A stretch of DNA of 64,000 nucleotides from Cryoendolithus antarcticus (lineage: Eukaryota > Ascomycota > Dothideomycetes > Cladosporiales > Cladosporiaceae): contig NAJO01000027.1 in NCBI GenBank assembly GCA_002077065.1, forward strand, positions 124,001 through 188,000. The letters are read 5' to 3'. The notes beneath the pieces are model-generated. The model was not told where the DNA came from, ran no database searches, and saw only the letters and a list, made by a program, of their open reading frames with translations. Positions 31,325 to 41,771 of this stretch are shown here, piece after piece. The first letter of the stretch is position 1. Every line of letters starts with the position of its first letter. The position numbers and the translations under genes were made by a program.

Positions 31325-32932
31325 TTAGTAGTGATCCGACAGTGTGAGTGTGCCAGTCTTGGTCACCATGTACTCCTGGATTGCCACGTCCTTGCCCGAC
31401 TCTTTGCCGTATCCGGACTCCTTGATACCACCGAACGGCGATTCAGCAGCGGATGCGTTGCCTGTGTTCATGCCGATCATACCAGCTTCGAGGTTCTCGA
31501 GCAATCGCCAGGTACGGTCAATGTTCTTGGTGAAGTAGTCTGTGGATGTCAGCATGCATGAAACTCACGGTGAATAGAGAACGATACTCACAGCTCGCCA
31601 GACCCATGCTGGTATCGTTCGCCCGCTGGACGGCCTCCTCTTCAGTATCGAACTTGAACAAGGCCATTACTGGTGCGAAGGTCTCCTCTTGCGCGATCAG
31701 CATCTCCTTCTTGGCCGAGGTGATGATGGTTGGCTCGAAGAAGTATCCATCGTAGCCAGATGTACCCATCAACCTCTTGCCACCTAGTATGACTTTCCCA
31801 CCCTGCTTCTGAGCGTCCTCGACTTGCGCGTCTGCCTTATCCAGACTACGTGGTGTGGTGACGGGACCCATGGTGGTCTTCTTTTCGCTACCATGGCCAA
31901 CGACAAGCGCAGCGGTCTTCTCCTTGATGATATCGGCGAACTTGTCATACACGCCGGCCTGGACGTAGACGCGATTGGCGGTGATGCAGGCTTGTCCAGC
32001 GTGTCGCCACTTGAGCGCCATGAGTTGGTTCGCGGCTTGCTCGAGGTCCGCATCGTCGAAGACGAGGAACGGGCAGTTGCCACCGAGCTCGAGAGTGCAC
32101 TTCTTCAGTCCATCGGAGCAGATCTTCGCCACCAGCTTTCCAACACGGGTGCTTCCGGTGAAGGTTACCTTCTTGACCAACGGATGCCTGCACAACGACT
32201 CGCTCAAGCCTGGTGTGTTGTCCAGACTTGTCGTCAGCACGCTGAAGACACCCTTGCTGAATCCAGCCTGTTCGGCAAGGTACGCCAAAGCCAGCACAGA
32301 GAATGGCGTCTCCGGACTCGGCTTGACGATCATCGTGCAGCCCGCCGCTAACGCTGCTCCAGCCTTCCGCAAGATCATCGCAATTGGGAAGTTCCACGGT
32401 ACCAATGCCACCGCAACACCAATCGGCTGCTTTACAGTGAAGACCCTCCGGTTCGGCGCACTAGGCGTCTGGATAGTTCCCTGCACCCGCTCCGCCTCCC
32501 CAGCAAACCACCACGTGAACCCCAACGCATAGTCCAGCTCTCCCTGAGACTCCGCGATCGGCTTACCAGTCTCATAAGTCACAATAGATGCGAGGTCATC
32601 GCGATTCTCGCGGATCAAAGCGTCCCATTTGAGCAATTTCTGGGCGCGGGACTTCGGGTTCTCGCGTCGGTAGGTCAGGAAGGCTTCGTGGGCTGCTTTG
32701 ACGGCGGCATCGGTATCTTCGGCTGTGTTGTCGGGGGCTGTGGCCCAGACTTTGCCATTGCCTGGGTCGTAGACGTCGAAGCGCTTGGAGGATTTTGCTT
32801 CGACCCATTCGCCGCCGACCAGGGATTTGTCGCGGAAGAGGTCGGGGTTGTTGAGCTGGGTGATGTTATTAGCGAGTTGCTGTGGTATGTGGCGTGGTGG
32901 TGAAATACCTTGAAAGGGAGATTGGGTGCCAT
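31325..32932 (-). CDS. UGA2: Succinate-semialdehyde dehydrogenase (NAD(P)+)
   Basis: The last step of the GABA shunt: oxidises succinate semialdehyde to succinate. Exons: 32909-32932 (8 codons), 31592-32855 and 31325-31539, 500 aa. The first intron (54 nt) contains GCTAATAAC as branch site; the second has GTGAGT. The spliced N-terminus reads MAPNLPFKLNNPDLFRDKSL, then VGGEWVEAKSSKRFDVYDPG. Aldehyde dehydrogenase motifs: LVPWNFPIAMILRKAGAALA, VTFTGSTRVGK, LELGGNCPFLVFDDAD (catalytic Glu about 263), GQACITANRVYVQAG (catalytic Cys about 298), EETFAPVMALFKF and ESPFGGIKESGYGKESG. The absence of a mitochondrial presequence suggests a cytosolic enzyme. The substrate call rests on family resemblance to SSADH rather than other ALDHs. 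Confidence 0.92.
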
Positions 32933-33577
32933 GGTAGTAAGGCTTTGTGGTTCGTTTCCGATGTCGTTGGTCCTACGCTTTTTCGTTGCTCTCGCCAGAG
33001 TGACGGTTGTTACTTCTATTCAGAAATTCAGCAGAGGATGCAAAAGTGCTAATGTCATCGACTTCATCACTGCATAGCTCCTAAAGCCGAGCATATGAGT
33101 GTGGAGTGCGGGGGAATGACGTGAAGCTGCCCTGACAAATTCGTCTGAACCGCACTTCAGCTCTTCCACCTGCTTGCGCATGGCGGGAATAACTTCCTGG
33201 TCTGACGAAAACGGATGGACTGTAACCAAGAACGTTTCCGTGTCCCCGACGCCATTGAGTGCGACGGCTGGATTCCGCGGACGCTACCAGAAGACGGATG
33301 GCCCCTCTTTCAAGACCCTGAGCTGCGCAAGCATTGTTATTGCCCACCACAGACAGCACAGGAACACCTCCCAGCTCAGTCGTATCGCACGATCAGGTCG
33401 CATCCAAGGTTGCGAGGATTAGCCAGCTCTGCAGCGGCATGTACAAAGCGACAAGACGCAGGCCAAGTACTCGTGTCCCTTGCCTTCCCCTCACGCATCG
33501 CAGAGATCCTTTCCTCTTCTTTCAGCTTTCTGCTTCACAAACAGTCAACATAAGATAGCTCAAAGCACCTTTCCACT
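32933..33577. other. Divergent promoter, SSADH / alpha/beta-hydrolase
   Basis: About 645 bp between two divergent genes, so both promoters lie here. The right end (33480-33570) is pyrimidine-rich, as usual for fungal transcription starts. Confidence 0.45.
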
Positions 33578-35369
33578 ATGCCTCGTCCCAAGCGCCAAAA
33601 GACCTCTGACACAGCGATGGATTCCAACGGCACTTCCACTTCTCATCCTTGGGCAGACTTACCCACCCAGCTCGGCGATGCGTTGAACAAAGCCAACAAA
33701 GCTGCGGAGAACGACGGTCAGCTCTCAGCTTTCACGACCAGCAATGCTATTGACGCTCCTGCGACATTCGGCATCATTGGAGCTGGAAGTGACAATGCTG
33801 TCCTGGTCACTGTGACCAACGGCAAAGCTGACATCAAAGCCGGGAAAGCTGGCAAGGCTCTGTTCACGCTGAGCGCGCTGCCGGAGCAATGGCAGGAGTT
33901 CTTCAAGCAGACGCCTGTGGCGCCTTATCAAAGCTACTGGTGCGTTGCGAGTGGTTACTCAGGAGAACTCGAGAGCTGACGTGATTGATAGGGGCGTAAG
34001 ACGGCTTCTCGACCGCATGAGAAAGGAGGCGTTAGCTGACGGTGTGGACGAACAGATGTTTGGCATGAATATCAAGCAAGAGGGCATCTCCGTGGCTGGT
34101 GATCAGGTGCGATCCTCTTCCGTCTGGCCACAAACATTATTATCTGACGTATGCAGGATGCTTTCGCCCACTGGACGCACGTCTGGCGCCGCGTACTCGA
34201 GCTTCTGCACGACGCGTACGCTGGCGAGACGCCTGTCGATGATCAGGCCGATCCTGAGGAAGACTGCATCGTAGGCAGATATGCGTATGTCAATGCTGGA
34301 CCGCTGTGGGGCAAGTGTAAGATCTTCTATGAGCAGTCTGGCGAAGGCAGCCAGGATATCGTGTTCTTGCATACTGCTGGAAGTGATAGCAGGCAGTACC
34401 ATGGGTAAGTCTGGGTGGTTGAAGGAGGCTTGGGCATTTAGACTGATTGTGCAGTGTCATGAACGATCCTCGTGCCCGCGAGAAGTTGCGCATGACGGCT
34501 TTCGATCTGCCAGCTCATGGCCGCTCATTCCCGGTATGTACTCTCTCCACTGCTCATATGTCGTATACTGACAGCATATAGTACGAAGGCTACCACCCGG
34601 GCAACCACACCAACACCGAAGACGCCTACGTCGGCTGCATCGCCGCCTTCGTCAAGAAGCTCGGCCTCGACAAGCCTATCATCTGTGGCGCATCCATGGC
34701 CGGCCAGATCTCGCTTGCCTGCGCTGTGCGAGCTGAGGAGGTCGGCTGCTCCGGCACGATCCCACTGCAGGGCAGCGACTACTTGACCATGGACAGACAG
34801 TGGTACGATCGCAGTCCGTATGTGAACCAGTCGCTATTCAATCCGGAGTGGATCTACGGGGTGAGTGTGTTGAAATCTCTCTCTTCGGCGATGTATGTTG
34901 ACCTAGCGACTAGATGATGTCTCCTACCGCTCCTTTGGCCAACCGCCAGCTCATCTGGCATTTGTATTCTGCGCAAGCTTATGGCATCTTCCACGGCGAT
35001 CTCGAGTAAGACATTTCCTCTCACCACTGATCCCAGAACCCCAACTGACGCATCACTCAGTATGTACTTTGGCGGCTGGGACGGCCGCGACCGCATGAAG
35101 AACATCGATACTAAGAAGTGCCCTGTCTACATGTTGACCGGCGAGTATGATTGGAGCAACACCCCGGCAATGAGTCAGGCGACTTGCGACAAGATTCCGG
35201 GTGGCAAGCATCAGGCCATGAAGGGTCTTGGACACTTCCCGGCCACGGAGAACCCAAAGGTGTTCGTTGGGTATTGTAAGTATTGGCCAGTGAGAGCGTG
35301 GTGAACGGAAAGCTAATAAACATGGCAGTACTGGAGGCTGTTGAGCATATCCAGAAGGCGGGGGCTTAG
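33578..35369 (+). CDS. Alpha/beta-hydrolase with SCP2-like N-terminal region
   Basis: Eight exons: 33578-33939, 33992-34106, 34157-34404, 34455-34533, 34582-34860, 34914-35005, 35061-35275 and 35329-35369, 476 aa. All introns have GT...AG ends and phases agree. Residues about 20-170 form a separate domain with ATFGIIGAGSDNAVLVTVTN, GKADIKAGKAGKALFTLSAL and EQWQEFFKQTPVAPYQSYW. It looks like a sterol-carrier/SCP2-type sink domain. The hydrolase core follows: VFLHTAGSDSRQYHG (oxyanion region), FDLPAHGRS, nucleophile elbow CGASMAGQ (Ser), GCSGTIPLQGSDY, GEYDWSNTPAM (acid region) and HQAMKGLGHFPATENP (His). The start MPRPKRQKTS is basic. Substrate unknown. No signal peptide is seen. Confidence 0.88.
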
Positions 35370-35650
35370 AGTCCACTTCATCGGACGCGCAACGTTGAGA
35401 CGATGTACATGATCTCAGGCTGTGTACTCTTGAGGGGTGTGGACCCACGTTCTATGCTCCGTATGTCCGCTACTAGTCATGCAACCACGAGAAAAGGAAA
35501 GTTCCAATCTTACCACTTTTACATCCAACCACAGCCCTCCCACTATCCAGTCCCCACCTGAGCGTACAACAAGATCGTCGCGCATCATCTGCTGCCATCA
35601 CAGGCAATCGAAGCTCTCGATCCACCGCGCTACATCTCCGTCGGCGCTCG

Positions 35651-36062
35651 CTACCGGCGCCCAGCGTGGCTTCGATCCTCCGTCCAGCTGCCCACGTGGC
35701 GCAACATTTCGTCCTCCTCGGCTTTAGTCATCTTACGTCGTGGCTGCTGTGACTTCTTTGCCTGCTCAGCTTGTGTCTCGGCAAGTCGTGAGGCTACACC
35801 TCTAGCATTGAGGTTGGTCTGCGTCGAGCTTGTCGATCGTTCGGATGCCTTCTTGGCTTTGCTAACAAGCTTCTCGCCAGCTGCACTGCGTTAGTAAGAT
35901 ACCACCCATGAGAGGACGAGTAAGCGTACGCTTGAAGTCGTTGTTGGCTAGGAGAGAAGTGTATGAGCGGATGTTGTTGGACGTCATTGCTGCGTATGGA
36001 AGCTTGATTATCTGCAAGATCGTGGTGCTGTATGTCTTGCGTCCAACAGACCCGACAGTCAT
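35651..36062 (-). CDS. Small basic protein, two exons, function unknown
   Basis: Exons 35930-36062 and 35651-35880, 120 aa. The 49-nt intron has a perfect TACTAAC branch site and ends GCAGTGCAG. The second AG is used here because it opens a long charged frame: GEKLVSKAKKASERSTSST, NLNARGVASRLAETQAEQA, QQPRRKMTKAEEDEMLRHVG. Using the first AG would stop 33 residues after the junction. The N-terminus MTVGSVGRKTYSTTIL is basic and hydroxylated, which could be a mitochondrial targeting peptide. A second in-frame ATG lies at 35987 (MTSNNIRSYTSLLANND). No domain recognised. The gene is convergent with the hydrolase. Confidence 0.6.
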
Positions 36063-36917
36063 GATGTCGAAGGTGGGACGGAATATATAACACTCGTGGC
36101 TACCATGTCCTATTGAACGGCATACACATGTTGACAGACCGCCAACGCCGCCATAGCAATCTCGAGACCTTCGAGATCGTCAAGTGGCTAGCACCAAGTA
36201 TCAATCATCCCTCCCATGCCGCCCACTGAGATGGTCGGCATCAACGAGCAAGGTATCTCATCCTCGCCGCCGATTGTCCGCCGGTCTGCAGGAGGATCGC
36301 GCACTAGTACACGTCGGAGTCGGGACTATACACCACTGGTGGTCTCTCGTACGGTCTGCAGCATTGCACGACTCAGAAACGCAGCGTGTCTTTGATGTGA
36401 GGTCGTGACCCGAACGTAGGTATATTAGCTTTCATTATGCACCCAAGCTTCGATGGAGCTAAGGAGCGCGGAGTGAGAAATAGGGAACGCCTCTCTGGCA
36501 GGCAGGCCTCCGAAGTACAGCAGTGCAGAGGGGCGGGCTGAACGCTTTCTACGCTCTCTATCGATGATCCACACACTCCCTAGTAGTCTCGCCAAGCCTG
36601 GCATAGCCTACAACAATCCGTCCGTGCTTTCGACGCCGCCCATCTGGTGCAGCCTTTGCGATCATCAAGGCAATCTTCAAGGCGTTACGGCGCAGCGCCG
36701 CCAGCCAGACTGTAAAACAACGGCCAGCAATCCGAGTAAGTATCAACTCTCATTTCCATCTGTCTTCTCCTTCTCCTCAGGCTCTCACTCCCTGGGCTCT
36801 CGATACCCATCCCGGCTTGTCAATTCGACCAGCTGACACCGTCTCTGCACCTGTGACTGTTCGCCGCATATCGGCCACAACACTCTTTGTCGAATCCCTC
36901 TGGAAGATCTGCCGAAC
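36063..36917. other. Intergenic, C2H2 gene upstream region with a spliced uORF candidate
   Basis: Between the divergent small basic gene and the C2H2 gene. The candidate upstream ORF at 36564-36836 is listed separately. No other gene is visible. Confidence 0.4.
36564..36836 (+). other. Possible upstream ORF with in-frame intron 5' of the C2H2 gene
   Basis: A 90-codon ORF (75 if spliced) begins at ATG 36564. It contains a near-perfect short intron at 36736-36780: GTAAGT donor, pyrimidine tract and CTCCTCAG acceptor, 45 nt and in frame. Its stop lies 81 nt before the C2H2 start at 36918. It may be a 5' UTR intron, a translated upstream ORF or a small separate gene. The peptide (MIHTLPSSLAKPG) has no recognisable motif. 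Confidence 0.35.
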
Positions 36918-38276
36918 ATGGAACAAGTACACCTGCAAGCGACTGCCATGTGCGGAAGCCCAGAACACTTCCCGCAGCAAGGAGGATTCGAATGGAACGC
37001 AGCGCCTGGACCCTATCTGTTCGACGCACCGGCGTTCGGACCCAATGACCTCGAAATAGAAGACATGATTGATACATTCCTACAGCAGACAGCCATTCAA
37101 GCGTCCACAGCACAACTCCCTCCGCCAGCTGCTGGAACCGTTGCCGGCGGCACGTCAGATGCACTGCAGTACCCAATGAGTTTCTGGCCCAATTATCAGG
37201 CCTCGGATATGCTGAGTCCTGTCGTAATGTCCCCGCCTATAACTGTCCAGCGACCACAGCGATCGTCCACATGCGCGACAGGAAATGAACGCCTCCGATC
37301 ATCGGACTACAACTTCGCCCGTGTATCGTCACGTGAACGAGCTTCGACAAATCATGGTGGATATGGAAAGCGGCCTGATCTTTGGCTCGACTCGCTTAAC
37401 GGGGGTTTGGGTTCCGTGTCTGCAACACACGTGCCAGCAGTCGCAGGCATGATTCAAGAGATGCCAGACAACCTCTCGTGGGATCTCCCGAACACAGCTC
37501 CATTCTCACGGATTGATCCAGATAATTGTCCACCAGAGAGCCTTGTTTTGACAGAGGCAGCTGTAGCCGAAGCACCTTCGCGAAAACGGAGAAAGATGGC
37601 AGCCAAAACATTGGAGTGCACGCACTGCAGTAAGCAGTACACCAGAACATGCGATCTAAACAAGCACGTCAGGAACACGCAAAAGCCAGGCACTCATGTG
37701 TGTGCCGATTGCAAGAAAGCGTTCCATGGGCGGAAAGATCTCAACCGCCATGTCGGATCTGTGCACCCCGGCACTATCACTAAGGTCCTCGACAACGTGG
37801 TAAACAGAGGCGCAGTGGTCTGTTCAGTAGCCGACGAATCGTCGCTGCCTCTCGTCAACCCCAACCCACGATTATTCCCGAAATCCAAAATGTTTCACGT
37901 CGACACACGACACCTTCAAGATTGCAGAGCGGCGCTTGGACGCCAACTCTCACAGTTAGCCAATATGGCGGCCGGACCTCAGGGTGATATGATGTTGGCA
38001 CACATTATTGGCAAGCTGTACGCTGCTGAGGAAACTCTGCGAAATGTCGAAGATCAGCTGACCACAGGCCGCAGCAGGGCAGCTACGGACCCGTTGATGG
38101 CGTGGAAAGTCAAACATGGCAGAATTGCTGTACTGGCTGCGTTGTACTGTACAAGGTTCATACGCCGGACGAGGGATGGGCAACGTGTGCGCCAAGGTAC
38201 GCAAGGTCAGAACGATATCGGCAATTATGCGGACTGGAGCGCAATGTCCGAGAGCAATATCGCTGCAAGGGCTTAA
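36918..38276 (+). CDS. C2H2 zinc-finger protein, paralogue of the gene at 24563
   Basis: 452 aa, single exon from ATG 36918. The N-terminal 220 residues are acidic, Gln/Pro/Ser-rich and activator-like. A basic patch SRKRRKMAAK precedes two fingers at about 235-285: CTHCSKQYTRTCDLNKHVRN, then CADCKKAFHGRKDLNRHVGS ending VH. In the first finger the last zinc ligand is missing. Where the paralogue at 24563 has KHKPG, this copy has TQKPG, so His is Gln. The C-terminal part contains a helical segment with LGRQLSQLANMAAG and HIIGKLYAAEETLRNVEDQL, which differs from the paralogue. An in-frame stop upstream rules out N-terminal extension within this exon. Role as a transcription factor is inferred. 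Confidence 0.75.
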   Translation: MEQVHLQATAMCGSPEHFPQQGGFEWNAAPGPYLFDAPAFGPNDLEIEDMIDTFLQQTAIQASTAQLPPPAAGTVAGGTSDALQYPMSFWPNYQASDMLSPVVMSPPITVQRPQRSSTCATGNERLRSSDYNFARVSSRERASTNHGGYGKRPDLWLDSLNGGLGSVSATHVPAVAGMIQEMPDNLSWDLPNTAPFSRIDPDNCPPESLVLTEAAVAEAPSRKRRKMAAKTLECTHCSKQYTRTCDLNKHVRNTQKPGTHVCADCKKAFHGRKDLNRHVGSVHPGTITKVLDNVVNRGAVVCSVADESSLPLVNPNPRLFPKSKMFHVDTRHLQDCRAALGRQLSQLANMAAGPQGDMMLAHIIGKLYAAEETLRNVEDQLTTGRSRAATDPLMAWKVKHGRIAVLAALYCTRFIRRTRDGQRVRQGTQGQNDIGNYADWSAMSESNIAARA

Positions 38277-39156
38277 GGGCGAAGCCGAGCCGTTGACTGC
38301 CAAGCAGGACGTGGATCACGGTACAATACAGAGGTGTGAGATCTGACTGCTGAGCGCAATCCTACGTGCGGCTGATTGGCCGTTGCACGACTTGGAAAGG
38401 TCGATGAGTGTTCGAATGGGGAAAGAGCATATACTGTGCATACGAGTCTAAATCCTACAACCGGGTCCTCTTCCGAATCATACTCAGACTCAGGGGCCAC
38501 CCCAAAACCGGTAAACAACCTCTCCAAACGCCATGAGTCTTCTCTGCCGTGGCTCATGACCCCTTCGTCATGTCTGCCATTCGCAGTCTTTGTAGGTCCT
38601 CTTGCGAAGATCCACTGTACTTTCCTGATCCTCATCTCCCCGTCCGCGCGCCATGCTACGAAAACCGAAATGCTGTATCATGAAAGATGCTGTCGTGATA
38701 TCGATGACTGTGTGACGTCGTGCCATGTCATGTTTCTGTATCAAGGAATGTACCGGGGTGGTGTGATCGTTATAGTCGTCAATGCGGCGTCAATGTAAGT
38801 CGTCCTCGCAGCGTGCGATGAGAGGAGTAAGTGTCGTGGACCTATTTGTCCGTTGTGAATCGTGTGCTTCGTCTGTGCGAGTGTGCAATATCGTGAAGAG
38901 TGCATGAATATGCAGAAGGAATAGCGGTACGAACGCATGGGTATCACAAGTAGCCGTGCAGTGCAGATTGTCGTTGATGTAGTGCGACCGGCGCACGCGC
39001 AGCAGATCGACGGGAGTCATGGAGCGCAGCAGATGTAGGGTCGGGTCGCTACTGGTTGGTATTGAGCAGTGTTCAATTGCTGCGATGCCATGCCAGATGA
39101 GCCGCCGCCATACGTCCCGTCAAAGAGGGAAGAAATATGCCAACCGAAAAATGGGT
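38277..39156. other. Intergenic between convergent C2H2 and NDT80-type genes
   Basis: 880 bp separating two 3' ends. Long for a convergent gap in this window. ORFs up to 140 codons are present on the plus strand without motifs. Confidence 0.4.
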
Positions 39157-41771
39157 TCAGGCATAGCCAGCGCGGAGGTCTGGAAAGTACCCTTGACTCG
39201 TCGACACTCCCTCGAAACGTCGAAGGCCACTACCAGCGTACTGTGCGCCTGGCATCGCCTCGGCGTATTCAGCCTTGACGGCGTACTTGTAAGGCTCGGT
39301 CGAAGTCCGCGAGTTCTGCTCAATCGTGCCGAGCGGCGGAAGCTGAGTTACGGACTCATAGATGGCACTTGGGTAGTATTGGTACCCTTCGTGCTCATGC
39401 ACAGCCATGCGCTCGGCATCAGTCATTATGGTATTGACACCATACTCAGCCTCGACAGGCCCACCATCGATACTAGATGCGCTGCTGCCAGAGTGGCTGT
39501 CGGGATGTTCGGGCGAGTGGTGTAATACGTAGTTTCGAGTGCTGTAGCCATTACTACTGCTGCTGCCATGGCTGCCAGCACTGCGGAAGCCGCCCTGATT
39601 CATGCCATTGGCGCTGTAGCCACCAGCGGAGGACATGCCGTAGGTGCCGCCGCCACCTGATGTGCCGCCTCGACCAGCAGTGCCGTTGACGCCTTCATTC
39701 GAGTAATGGCTGGGAGATCGACCTCGCACAACGATTTTATCGCTCACCCGCTTAGCGACATTGACCCATGTCGGCGAGTCTGCGCCATCCTTTCGAACGT
39801 CAGCAAAGAGCTCAACAACGAGGTGAAAGAACTGCTGTGATGCTCTCCGCTTGCCGTTGTTGGCCGTAGCTTGCTTGAACTGCACTCGCTCGAAGGTGTA
39901 TGAGGTTGTAGCGCCCGGCGGAGCCATGTGAGGCGCTCCACCGGCGTATGCGTAATGCGGAGCCATTGCGGAGGTGGCAGCGGACAGCGTCGGTGAATTC
40001 TCCTCAGGCGTGTGCTGCAGCGGCAGGTAAGGGCCAGGAGTCTGGCCAGTGGGATGAAACGTCTGCATCGGTACCGTGTAGATCCCATGCGGCGAGACGG
40101 TGTGATCAGTCCTGCCAGGAGCGGGCGAGGGAGCCACTTTGAAGACGTCCATCTTGAGCTTTGGACCGTTGTCTCGCTTCGGGGTGTGAAGTACAAGCTC
40201 AATGTTCTTGCCCGCCGAGCCATCGACAGCTGCAGTCAGCTTCATTCCCATTGCTTGCACCCGTTCTGCAATTCCATTTCTCTTGATCTCCAACCTCCCG
40301 TTGTTGATCATCGGATGAAGGTCGAAGCTGCAGATAACAGAGAAGTAATTCCTGCGGTAGCATGTCCATTTCTTGTCGGGCGCGAAGAAGAAACCCTTCT
40401 CCACCTTCGCATGGATGTTTGGCGTGATGGGTTCACCCTCACAGGTCATGTCAGCGAGACATGTCAGCTCCGGAAAGGGAAATTTGGCGCATTGGGTCTG
40501 CTCATCGGAAGCAGGGTAGCTCTGTGCTCCCGCTCCACTTTGCACAGCCATTGGATGTGCTCTATACTGATGGTGCTGATGATGAGTCAGGTCTTGTGCG
40601 CCGTGCTGTAACGACAGACCTGCTGTCGCTGAGAGGACGTTTCTTCCTCCGGCGTCCAGATACGTTGGGTAGCCTTGGGAAAGGGGCGGCGACAGTAGGC
40701 TTCGTACTTCGTAGGCGTTTGACACGCCGTATCCGTCTCGGTCTGCGCCGTTCACAGTGACGTTGTAATCGGATCGCACAGGTGGCGGAAGGAGAATCTG
40801 GCCGGCGGCGTCCAAGCTGTTGCACATATGTCAGTCCTCGGGGACAAGCAAGTAGAGTTTGTGTGCTACCACGTCGCACAGCAGTATAAACGTACGTGGA
40901 TGGTAACCGTGACCCAGCATATGGCTGTGACGCGAACCCCTGGGGTAGTGACACAGGCGTAGAATAGGTGTGTATGCCTGTGTAATGGTTCGTCTGAGGA
41001 TAAGCGTTGTACGCCAGTCCAGACCCTGCTGATGAAGGTGAAGTTGAGATTGATGCCGAGCTTGAGTCAGTCAGAGCCGGGTGATTTTGGTAGCTATGTT
41101 CCACAGCACGTCAGCATACGGGCTTTGTATTCGTGCATGCGAGCTTCCAGCAGTGCCGATCCCAACCAGGCATCAACAGCTATGTGCGTAACCCTAGAGT
41201 AGGGCGTACGAGACACGACGAATTGCGGCATCAAAAAGTGCTGGTCCCGTCGCCGCGTGACGACAGTCGGCGTGTGATCACGCGTCGCATAGACGGAGCT
41301 GTGCATTGCCAACTTCGCGATAGGTGTACCACGTTGCCGGGCGGGTAGGTGCCGTGTGTAACCTGTGAGGTGTACGCTTGATGTGGAGGTAAGGCTGCGC
41401 TGCTCGAGCGCTGAGAGTCCGGGCTGCAAGGCCTACGGCACTCGGGTGTGTAGATGTAGCTGCCATACGCGCCGGCTCGCCGAATTGTGGACGCAGCGAG
41501 GTGGGAGGGGTCCTGCCCATGCGCAAGGACACTCTGACCAATAGAAGTGGAGTACGTACCTGTGAGCATCATGTCGCTCGGGAAGATATCGAGGACCGAC
41601 TCCATTGCCATTGGCTGGGTAAGAGTAGCTGCTGAGCGGCTGGTGGGCTATCGATCCGTCCCGTCGAAGGGGCTCATTCGTCGCATTACTGCTGTATGAT
41701 GGGTGATGCGCATGTCCGCCGTAGTGATCGATGCATTCTTGGTCGGGTGTGAGACCATATTCGGATGTCAT
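39157..41771 (-). CDS. NDT80/PhoG-family transcription factor (VIB-1/XprG-like)
   Basis: Exons 41560-41771, 40896-41093 and 39157-40816, 689 aa. Both junctions leave two bases, and the phases fit. The first intron would be 466 nt (donor GTACGT, acceptor AACATAG), the second 79 nt. The N-terminus MTSEYGLTPDQECIDHYGGH is low-complexity. The NDT80 DNA-binding domain starts near residue 250: FPFPELTCLADMTCEGEPIT, HAKVEKGFFFAPDKKWTCYR, RNYFSVICSF, MGMKLTAAVDG and IELVLHTPKRDNGPKL. Later come YTFERVQFKQATANNGKRRA, QQFFHLVVELFADVR and VAKRVSDKIVVRGRSPSHY. A Gly/Ser-rich linker and acidic C-terminus follow. In other fungi this family controls starvation, protease secretion and heterokaryon death. That role here is inferred from family. 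Confidence 0.88.

Noticed and set aside
32880..32908. 29-nt first intron for the succinate-semialdehyde dehydrogenase
   Set aside because: An acceptor 25 nt further on gives a 54-nt intron with a GCTAATAAC branch site and a better protein alignment.
41278..41541. Extra middle exon of the NDT80-type gene in the frame running 41541-41278
   Set aside because: The direct 41559-41094 splice is already in phase, and this frame's residues look unlike the family; the other open frame is reported as a finding.
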